Below are positions 7,164-11,901 of a stretch of 15,054 bases of DNA, piece after piece. Position 1 is the first letter of the stretch. Every line of letters starts with the position of its first letter. Source of the DNA: RGIG3009 sp045595445 (GTDB lineage Bacteria > Bacillota > Clostridia > Oscillospirales > Acutalibacteraceae); assembly GCA_045595445.1 (NCBI GenBank), contig JAZOAK010000020.1, positions 1 through 15,054 of the forward strand, written 5' to 3'. The position numbers and the translations under genes are program-made. The notes below the pieces were generated by a model. The model did no database searches. It was given only the letters and a program-made list of their open reading frames with translations, and was not told where the DNA came from.

Positions 7164-7191
7164 AAAAAGAGCCGGACCAGCGGCCCGGCCC
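7164..7191 (-). terminator. Intrinsic terminator after the major capsid gene
   Basis: On the minus strand, GGGCCGGGCC, a GCT loop and GGTCCGGCTC form a 10-bp stem (two G-U pairs) followed at once by TTTTT (7168-7164), with A residues on the 5' side. It lies in the 58-nt gap between capsid stop and head fibre start. No promoter fits between it and the next gene, so readthrough must supply the rest of the late operon. It probably lowers expression of downstream genes relative to scaffold and capsid. Confidence 0.8.
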
Positions 7192-7204
7192 TTCTGTTTA
7201 AAGC

Positions 7205-8338
7205 TTACGGCTGAACGTCGAAGCCTTCGGTGTCGTCAGATCCGGCCACGAAAACAACGGCGTTCGCAAAAGGCGAAATGCCGCAAACCTTCGCTGCGTG
7301 CAGCCAGTAATTCAGCTCTGCGTCTGCTCCGTTCTCGTTCATCCAGAGTTCCGGCTCGAATGTGTCGTAAAACTGGAAGAGATCAATATCGCAGATCACG
7401 CCGAGAACACCGGCCAGCGCGGTTTCCTGATCAGACGTGAACGTCCAGGAATCAAGGCCGGCAATCGTCATGATACGTGCCTTTTCCGCGGTCGTGAACG
7501 TGAATCTGTCGACCGGAAGCCTGCGTCCGATAAACTGTGCGTATTCCAGATTGAACGCTGCGGCAAGATCCTTGACGTCTACGTGCGCTTCTACGCCTGC
7601 CGGCATGATGATATACTCGTTGCCGTCGGTCGTTCTGGTAGCGGCTTCAGCGTCGTTGTACTCGTCACTCATCCATTTGAACAGCTCTGCGTATTCACGG
7701 CAGCCGGCAAGGAATCCGGTACCGTCGGACGTTACAGGCGACGGAACGGCGACTGTCTTTGAAGCTGCGATCCTGGAAAGGATCATCTGTGCCATTTTGT
7801 ACTTTGTCAGGATCTGCGCGTCCCACTCATAGCCGTTATAGAGCGAATCAACGATCCGCTGCGCGAAAGCGTTGAGAGACGCGAAGCTCGCGAAAGCGCG
7901 GCGAAGCTGGATCCTTTTTACCTTTGCGCCGTAGACCATTTCCGCATTCGTTACGTGCCATGCGGTTTTAACGTCCGGAACGGGAGCGCCGTAGGGATTA
8001 CGCGGCGACGCCGGGTTCTGGTTCTCCTGCTGCACAGCTGCAGGCGGCACCAGCACTTCTTCGACGCCTTCTCCGATATCCAGTACACCTTTAAAGGTAG
8101 GCGCAAGCCTTGATTTGTACATGGTATCAATCAGTTTGGTACGAAGGATCTTGTTTACAAGAGCGTTGCACCACTTGTTGCACATGGACGTGTTCGTGGT
8201 AACAACGTTACCGTAAGCGTGCAGCGTTTCGAGATTGTCCGCGACGACGGTTACGCCGACGCCGATATCTTCACCGATCGCTGTAAGTGTTTCTGCGGAA
8301 AGCTCAAAGTTTCCGACAACCTGGGGAATATAAGCCAT
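7205..8338 (-). CDS. Major capsid protein, phi29 gp8-like
   Basis: A 377-residue protein, probably with the HK97 fold, that assembles the prohead with the scaffold. Recognisable parts are an extended charged loop (about 71-150), a long spine helix (about 153-192) with SLYNGYEWDAQILTKYKM, and an A-domain-like segment with YIIMPAGVEAHVDVKDLAAAF (242-262). Length is less than phi29 gp8 (448 aa), whose C-terminal Ig-like domain seems absent here. It follows a Glu-rich scaffold candidate, exactly as genes 7-8 in phi29. AAAGGAG precedes the ATG, and a strong terminator follows the stop. Confidence 0.88.
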   Translation of the reverse strand: MAYIPQVVGNFELSAETLTAIGEDIGVGVTVVADNLETLHAYGNVVTTNTSMCNKWCNALVNKILRTKLIDTMYKSRLAPTFKGVLDIGEGVEEVLVPPAAVQQENQNPASPRNPYGAPVPDVKTAWHVTNAEMVYGAKVKRIQLRRAFASFASLNAFAQRIVDSLYNGYEWDAQILTKYKMAQMILSRIAASKTVAVPSPVTSDGTGFLAGCREYAELFKWMSDEYNDAEAATRTTDGNEYIIMPAGVEAHVDVKDLAAAFNLEYAQFIGRRLPVDRFTFTTAEKARIMTIAGLDSWTFTSDQETALAGVLGVICDIDLFQFYDTFEPELWMNENGADAELNYWLHAAKVCGISPFANAVVFVAGSDDTEGFDVQP

Positions 8339-8352
8339 AATTAAAATCTCCT

Positions 8353-8799
8353 TTATTTATAAATTCTTTCAATTCGCGGAAGATCCGCTTTGCCTGGTTC
8401 CGATCCTTCCGGAACCGGCTTGAAGAAGCCCTGCGGCCCTGCCGCTCTCTTCTTCTCCATATCTTCAATATTACTGACGGTTGAAACAATCACGTTCAGC
8501 CTGTCTACCAGAACGTCAATCTGTGATTCAAGCGCCGTGATCCTGGCCGCGATCGGATCATCCGGAACCGTTATTTCCTCTTCAGTCGTGCCGCCAGCGT
8601 CTATTGTCTCCTCTTCGACTGCCGCTTCTTCGGCCGGTTCTTCTTCCGGTTCGACGATCTCTTCGACGGTTTCCACCGCTTCGACGGTTTCGGGATTCTC
8701 CCCTTCCCCGTTCGGTTCTTCAATAGCTGCGACCTCCGGTTCCCTGTCTATCTGTTCGGATTCCGTAAGATCGATAACTTCATAATTCTTTTTGTCCAT
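8353..8799 (-). CDS. Capsid scaffolding protein, gp7-like
   Basis: A 148-residue, highly acidic protein: residues about 12-80 are dominated by Glu and Pro, a coiled coil follows (about 83-118, ITALESQIDVLVDRLNVIV), and the C-terminus is basic (ADLPRIERIYK). An acidic/helical protein with a basic C-terminal tip placed just upstream of the capsid gene is the usual scaffold arrangement; phi29 gp7 (98 aa) is shorter. It is the first gene of the late operon, with GGGGTGAT about 6 nt before the ATG and the predicted late transcription start only about 13 nt upstream. Sequence similarity to gp7 itself is not obvious to me. Confidence 0.75.
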   Translation of the reverse strand: MDKKNYEVIDLTESEQIDREPEVAAIEEPNGEGENPETVEAVETVEEIVEPEEEPAEEAAVEEETIDAGGTTEEEITVPDDPIAARITALESQIDVLVDRLNVIVSTVSNIEDMEKKRAAGPQGFFKPVPEGSEPGKADLPRIERIYK

Positions 8800-8818
8800 T
8801 GTGGTATCACCCCTTTAT

Positions 8819-8848
8819 ATAATACAATATTACTTCCCTTTCTGTCAA
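8819..8848 (-). promoter_or_regulatory. Late promoter (leftward)
   Basis: On the minus strand, consensus TTGACA (8843-8848), an 18-nt spacer and TATTAT (8819-8824). Start expected near 8812, giving a leader of only about 13 nt that begins at the scaffold Shine-Dalgarno site. Runs of A and T lie immediately upstream at 8850-8879 and could act as an UP element or bend. Confidence 0.8.
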
Positions 8849-8849
8849 C

Positions 8850-8879
8850 AAAAAGAATTTTTGAAAAAATTTTAAAAAA
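8850..8879. promoter_or_regulatory. A/T-tract (curved DNA or UP element) upstream of the late promoter
   Basis: Alternating runs: AAAAA (8850-8854), TTTTT (8858-8862), AAAAAA (8864-8869), TTTT (8870-8873), AAAAAA (8874-8879). Such tracts bend DNA and bind the RNA polymerase alpha subunit. They lie between the late -35 box and the three operator-like dyads, a place suited to bringing an upstream activator to the polymerase. Confidence 0.6.
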
Positions 8880-8883
8880 CCTC

Positions 8884-8912
8884 TTTACAATGTACTTTTT
8901 TCGTGGTACAAT
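8884..8912 (+). promoter_or_regulatory. Early promoter (rightward)
   Basis: TTTACA (8884-8889), a 17-nt spacer and TACAAT (8907-8912), with TGG immediately before the -10 (extended -10). Start expected near 8918-8919, giving a leader of about 60 nt before the first early ATG at 8982. The -35 and -10 each sit inside a TACAATGTA dyad, so a protein bound there would block RNA polymerase. Confidence 0.75.
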
Positions 8913-8939
8913 GTAATAGCGTCGGTACAATGTACCACG
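8884..8939. promoter_or_regulatory. Triple operator: three TACAATGTA dyads
   Basis: TACAATGTA occurs at 8886-8894, 8907-8915 and 8926-8934, with spacings of 21 and 19 bp (about two helical turns), so the sites face the same side. The third is a perfect dyad GGTACA-A-TGTACC (8924-8936). CGTGGTACA (8902-8910) and TGTACCACG (8931-8939) also form a 9-bp inverted repeat around the early start. The sites cover the early promoter and lie about 78-118 bp upstream of the late start. In phi29 the regulator p4 binds about 82 bp upstream of the late start and represses early promoters; the sequence here differs from the p4 site. Confidence 0.7.
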
Positions 8940-8981
8940 TGAATATTTTATTCCGGCACAGCCGGGGAAGGGAAGTATAAA

Positions 8982-9260
8982 ATGATTACTTTAAAAAGAA
9001 TGATGAGAATTGCCGAACCGAACGAACCGTGGACAATGGGCACCGAAAACGGCGTAGGCTGGCTTTTCTATTTCGACGGGACAGAGCTTCACAACGGAAC
9101 AACAATCCCCTTTGAAGAATTCCTGGAACGAAACTGTATTAAATGCTACAAACGGCCAGAACGTAAACGCAGTAATTATATCAAGTTACCGGCAAATTTT
9201 TATAACCTGGAAGCAGGCCTTGCTTTTATTGTTAAAGGCGACGAATCCGGTGATATATAA
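8982..9260 (+). CDS. Early hypothetical protein, 92 aa
   Basis: Not recognised. First gene of the early operon, with GGGGAAGGGAAG as ribosome site; a small CCGGC/GCCGG hairpin (8953-8965) overlaps the start of that site. The protein is soluble, mixed alpha/beta in character, with PWTMGTENGVGWLFYFDG in the first third, a KCYKRPERKR basic stretch (about 54-63), and no membrane segment. As the first product made it is a candidate for the early/late switch factor or a host takeover protein, but no helix-turn-helix is evident. Confidence 0.8.
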   Translation: MITLKRMMRIAEPNEPWTMGTENGVGWLFYFDGTELHNGTTIPFEEFLERNCIKCYKRPERKRSNYIKLPANFYNLEAGLAFIVKGDESGDI

Positions 9261-9272
9261 GGAGAAACAATC

Positions 9273-9653
9273 ATGACTAAAAACGCATATTATCTGGTTA
9301 AGATTTCAACGAACGGAACAATAACTGTTTTACCGACGAAGAAAACGCCGGAGCTGCAGCAGCTCTACGATCTGATCGGCTGCGACTGCGTCGAAACAAT
9401 CCTGATCACTCATGACGTTCTAATGCTCGTTGACGAGAGCGGCTGGCTGAAGGACGATCCGGTCCCGAATTTTAAGGCGTCTGTTCTCTATTCTGACACG
9501 GCGGCAAGCATAGCAGGTAACGCGGTTTTGCTGAAGCTCAACCGCAGGGCCTGCGACTGGAAAGCGCATACGTATAAAGAAGCCGTCGGCCTGCAGATCG
9601 AGATTGACGCCAGGACTGAAGCTTACATTCACGACGGATTAATGCAGATCTGA
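9273..9653 (+). CDS. DUF3846-like protein, 126 aa
   Basis: Resembles the DUF3846 family found in phages and plasmids of Bacillota: an N-terminal beta strand, LQQLYDLIGCDCVETILI (28-45), a short V-x-M-L-V-DESGWLKD turn (about 50-58), then DPVPNFKAS and an IAGNAVLL strand (about 80-87), with a C-terminal extension. The biochemical role of the family is unknown to me. AAGGAG lies 9-10 nt before the ATG and the gene starts 12 nt after the previous stop, so it is co-transcribed with the first early gene. Confidence 0.75.
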   Translation: MTKNAYYLVKISTNGTITVLPTKKTPELQQLYDLIGCDCVETILITHDVLMLVDESGWLKDDPVPNFKASVLYSDTAASIAGNAVLLKLNRRACDWKAHTYKEAVGLQIEIDARTEAYIHDGLMQI

Positions 9654-9677
9654 TATTGAAAGGAAAGGGAAAACAAC

Positions 9678-9860
9678 ATGATTACGAAAGAAAAATTCTG
9701 GATTGAAGATAAAGGTTTTTGCTGGGATCTTTACGTCTACGTTCCGCTAATGTACAGTTATTACCACGTTTTCCGGGCGCCTGATCGCGCCGGAATCGTA
9801 AATTACATGACGCGCCGGCACCTTGCCGGCAGCGTCCGTGAATCAAAGGCTGCGGCCTGA
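9678..9860 (+). CDS. Early hypothetical protein, 60 aa
   Basis: Not recognised. A good ribosome site (GAAAGGAAAGGG) and tight spacing to both neighbours support it as a gene. It is rich in aromatic residues (FWIEDKGFCWDLYVYVPLMYSYYHVF) in the N-terminal half and basic in the second half (RAPDRAG, TRRH), so it may be a small nucleic-acid or protein binder. Its TGA stop is the first base triplet of a repeated ribosome-site cassette. Confidence 0.65.
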   Translation: MITKEKFWIEDKGFCWDLYVYVPLMYSYYHVFRAPDRAGIVNYMTRRHLAGSVRESKAAA

Positions 9861-9875
9861 AAGGAGAAACAGACA

Positions 9876-10136
9876 ATGCTTGAAATATGTATCGGGTATC
9901 AAATTTCGGATAAAGAGGGTAGATCCTTTCGCCCTCTTAACGAGATAGCAAGAGACATTGAACGCGAATTATTTTTAACTCACGCTTTTTTCTCTGAAGC
10001 GTCATATTATAAAATTATTGTTTCAAACAATTCTGAACATTCAGTGATTGAATGTTTTAAGAATAAGGAAGAAAGAGAACATTTAATGAAAGGAGAAATA
10101 GACAATGCGGAAAATAATTTGTGTCAGGATAAGTAA
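9876..10136 (+). CDS. Early hypothetical protein, 86 aa
   Basis: Not recognised. MLEICIGYQISDKEGR start, then a helix with ARDIERELFLTHAF and a strand-rich middle, charged end. Preceded by the cassette AAAGGAGAAACAGACA. Its last 11 codons overlap the next small gene by 32 nt and read through that gene's ribosome site, so the C-terminus may be an extension created when an older stop was lost. The gene is clearly more A+T-rich than the flanking operon. Confidence 0.65.
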   Translation: MLEICIGYQISDKEGRSFRPLNEIARDIERELFLTHAFFSEASYYKIIVSNNSEHSVIECFKNKEEREHLMKGEIDNAENNLCQDK

Positions 10137-10269
10137 AAGCAGATTTAGATCCCTGTTTACAGACCGGGATAAATTCGCCGCTTTTATTACAAAATACCGG
10201 AAAATGCGTTTTACTGAAAACGCAGTTATTAAATTTATATTTAAGGAAACGCACGAAGAACCAGTGTAG
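10105..10269 (+). CDS. Small basic early protein, 54 aa
   Basis: An ORF of 54 codons starting MRKIICVRISKSRFRSLF and ending in HEEPV before TAG at 10267. Ribosome site AAAGGAG lies 10 nt upstream in the same cassette used by its neighbours. It is strongly basic (many Arg and Lys in residues 2-35), consistent with nucleic-acid binding; phi29 p6-like DNA packaging of the ends would be one guess, but no similarity is visible. It lies in the A+T-rich block. Confidence 0.55.
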   Translation: MRKIICVRISKSRFRSLFTDRDKFAAFITKYRKMRFTENAVIKFIFKETHEEPV

Positions 10270-10308
10270 CCTTTTAATCTTCCCGTTTGATGACGAAAGG
10301 AAAACAAA

Positions 10309-10476
10309 ATGACAAAAGAACGAGCAATTGAGATGATCAAAGCATGGATAAAAGCAGATAAGAAAATCATTTTTCAAAATTACCATAAACAAGACGTGGT
10401 AGCTTATTATCGCGAAGCCGTCGAATGTTACGAATATGTGCTGAAAGTATTGAAAGGAGAAAAAGACAATGTTTAA
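10309..10476 (+). CDS. Small helical early protein, 55 aa
   Basis: An ORF of 55 codons, MTKERAIEMIKAWIKADK start, with a second helix VVAYYREAVECYEYVLKVL near the end. Predicted to be almost entirely alpha-helical, two helices separated by NYHKQD, possibly a dimeric helical hairpin. GAAAGGAAAA lies upstream. It overlaps the next gene by 8 nt and contains that gene's ribosome cassette. No family recognised. Confidence 0.6.
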   Translation: MTKERAIEMIKAWIKADKKIIFQNYHKQDVVAYYREAVECYEYVLKVLKGEKDNV

Positions 10477-11101
10477 ACTGACACTCAAAGCTGAAGATTA
10501 CAACGAGATTCTGCGCCTGGGAAAGATCGTAAAACCGGACCGGAAGAACACACACGAAGATCTGGATAATATCGCAATCTATATCGACGATCCGCTGGTA
10601 GAAGGCGAAGCGCTCTTCTGCGACAATTACATTTACGGGAAGTTCGTTTTCCCGATTCAGGAGATCGTCGATACGACCGGACACGCGAAACCGTGCGTGT
10701 TCATGCTGCCGCGGCAGACGTCCGAAGCCGTGAAGCCCGGAACGTACGTTTCCATTACCTGGTATGAAGCCGGCGAAACGGAAAGACAGTTTACAACAGA
10801 ACCGGTTTATGCTAAAATCGAAGGCACTTCGAAATTCGGAAACAGGATCGCGCCAGAATTCGGCGTCCCTGTCGGATACTGGCCGGTTCGCCGCCTGGAA
10901 AAGGATTTTGAAAAAGAACCTGTGGAAGCTGATCTTTCCTACAACGTCGAACGCATGCAGCACTTCGCGGCCTTCTTCCCAAAAAACCAGCACGTGCGGC
11001 TGCAATTCCGACACTGGGGAATATTCGGGAAGGTTTCGATCCTGAACAACGAATGGTATTGTTACACGCTCGGCGCCAGATTATCGAAAAGGAGAGCATG
11101 A
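10469..11101 (+). CDS. Early protein, 210 aa, possibly sliding-clamp-like
   Basis: Not firmly recognised. It begins MFKLTLKAEDYNEILRLGKI and contains LDNIAIYIDDPLVEGEALFC (32-51), KFVFPIQEI, VFMLP, PGTYVSI and a C-terminal GIFGKVSILNNEWYCYTLGA. The run of strands, the DNIAI...EGEA...D-x-Y pattern and the GKVSI...YCYTL end loosely recall DNA sliding clamps, where substrate strands alternate in this order. This is a weak fold guess; phi29-type polymerases are processive without a clamp. It overlaps the preceding gene by 8 nt and is the largest unassigned early protein, which suggests an important role in replication or control. Confidence 0.75.
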   Translation: MFKLTLKAEDYNEILRLGKIVKPDRKNTHEDLDNIAIYIDDPLVEGEALFCDNYIYGKFVFPIQEIVDTTGHAKPCVFMLPRQTSEAVKPGTYVSITWYEAGETERQFTTEPVYAKIEGTSKFGNRIAPEFGVPVGYWPVRRLEKDFEKEPVEADLSYNVERMQHFAAFFPKNQHVRLQFRHWGIFGKVSILNNEWYCYTLGARLSKRRA

Positions 11102-11104
11102 CAA

Positions 11105-11356
11105 ATGACACAGGAAGAAATCTACGAATACTGCAGAAGCGAAGGACTGGAATATCACCATTCCGCGATCATGCAGGGATACGTCGCAAAAGACGGTATC
11201 AAAACAACCGGATACAGGGGACGCTTCGGAGCCGGCGTCGTCGTACACCTGCCGACAACGCAGCTGTACAACAAAACAAAACGATTTCACCCCGTGGAAT
11301 ATTGGTTATTCCCGGAAACCGTGCCGGAAGAATATAAAGATTACGATAAAAGATAA
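11105..11356 (+). CDS. Early hypothetical protein, 83 aa
   Basis: Not recognised. MTQEEIYEYCRSEGLEYHH start, central GYRGRFGAGVVVHLP, acidic end with EEYKDYDKR. AAAAGGAGAG lies upstream; an in-frame-unrelated ATG seven bases earlier is not used because it shares the TGA of the previous gene. It is the last of the small early genes before a 110-nt gap and the replication genes. Confidence 0.7.
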   Translation: MTQEEIYEYCRSEGLEYHHSAIMQGYVAKDGIKTTGYRGRFGAGVVVHLPTTQLYNKTKRFHPVEYWLFPETVPEEYKDYDKR

Positions 11357-11417
11357 TGGCCTTCGCTGGCCTGTATTTGAAAGGGAAAACGCGCTGATAT
11401 GGGGGAAGGGCTGCCGC

Positions 11418-11446
11418 TTGACGGTAGAGCGCCTGAAAGTTTTAAT
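11418..11446 (+). promoter_or_regulatory. Possible internal promoter before the replication genes
   Basis: TTGACG (11418-11423), a 17-nt spacer and TTTAAT (11441-11446), starting near 11453, only about 14 nt before the SSB ATG. It lies in the only sizeable gap (11357-11466) of the early operon. The -10 box is a weak match. It would allow SSB, polymerase and terminal protein to be made independently of the repressible early promoter. Confidence 0.35.
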
Positions 11447-11466
11447 AGCCGAAAGGAGAAATAAAA

Positions 11467-11805
11467 ATGGCTACTTACAAAATCAAAATTGCAAAGGTAA
11501 CAGAAATTAAGGCACACAACGGTTCGTCGTTCAATGCGTACAAAACCGTTGACAAGACCGGCCGCTTTATGGATCTTAAGTTCCAGAAGAGCTGCCGCAA
11601 CGTGCCGGACAGTCCCTGCTGGATCTACGTTACGGACGAAAACTTCAACGTAGACAGCAACAGGCAGTTCCCTGTCATGTGGGTAAAGGACGTCGATAAG
11701 ATAGAGCCGCTCGCGCCGGTAAGCTCGAACGTCTCGGATTACTTCGATCCGGAACCGGAGCCGGCACCGCAGAAAAAGCCGGATACGGCCTTTACGCCGT
11801 TCTGA
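11467..11805 (+). CDS. Probable single-stranded DNA-binding protein (p5-like role)
   Basis: A 112-residue protein. The body (residues 1-80) is strand-rich and small enough for one OB fold, with aromatics F23, Y25, W52 and Y54. The C-terminal tail is acidic and disordered (DYFDPEPEPAPQKKPDTAFTPF), ending in a hydrophobic PF, as in bacterial SSB proteins whose tip recruits partners. Length matches phi29 p5 (124 aa) and it lies directly upstream of the polymerase. Protein-primed replication displaces long single strands, so an SSB is expected. Identity rests on tail, size and position, not on clear family similarity. GAAAGGAG precedes the ATG. Confidence 0.6.
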   Translation: MATYKIKIAKVTEIKAHNGSSFNAYKTVDKTGRFMDLKFQKSCRNVPDSPCWIYVTDENFNVDSNRQFPVMWVKDVDKIEPLAPVSSNVSDYFDPEPEPAPQKKPDTAFTPF

Positions 11806-11876
11806 TCCTTCCGGATCACGACCGCTAACAGGTAAATTCTAACAGGACCGGGAAGGAAGGCACCCCTTCCCGGTTC
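11803..11876 (+). promoter_or_regulatory. Two hairpins between SSB and polymerase genes
   Basis: TGATCC-TTCC-GGATCA (11803-11818) is a 6-bp hairpin starting on the SSB stop codon. GGACCGGGAAGG (11845-11856) and CCTTCCCGGTTC (11865-11876) form a 12-bp stem (one G-U) with an 8-nt loop. The stem is followed by TCATCAACG, not a U tract, so it is not a classic terminator. It more likely stabilises the 3' end of SSB mRNA or limits polymerase expression. Confidence 0.6.
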
Positions 11877-11901
11877 TCATCAACGAAGGGAAAAACAACA
11901 C

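Larger units (their letters stand above)
9858..10471 (+). repeat. Three near-identical ribosome-site cassettes
   Basis: The 20-nt sequence GAAAGGAGAAANAGACAATG, preceded by T each time, occurs at 9859-9878, 10088-10107 and 10452-10471; only the N position differs (C, T, A). Each ends in the ATG of a gene (86 aa, 54 aa, 210 aa). Such exact conservation goes beyond what a Shine-Dalgarno site needs and offers a path for recombination that swaps or duplicates small early genes. Confidence 0.8.

Noticed and set aside
8390..8785. Long Ser/Thr-rich ORF on the plus strand opposite the scaffold gene
   Set aside because: It is the antisense of a Glu-rich gene with GAA/GAG codons; no ribosome site and opposite to the operon.
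10367..11014. 215-codon minus-strand ORF opposite the 210-aa early protein
   Set aside because: Runs against the early operon, lacks a ribosome site, and the plus frame has proper start, spacing and overlap with neighbours.
11356..11380. GGCC-TTCGCT-GGCC hairpin after the 83-aa gene as a terminator
   Set aside because: The stem is only 4 bp and no T tract follows.
11399..11464. A 21-codon ORF (MGEGLPLDGRAPESF...) between the 83-aa gene and SSB
   Set aside because: Too short, its ribosome site is poorly spaced, and it overlaps the possible promoter and the SSB ribosome site.
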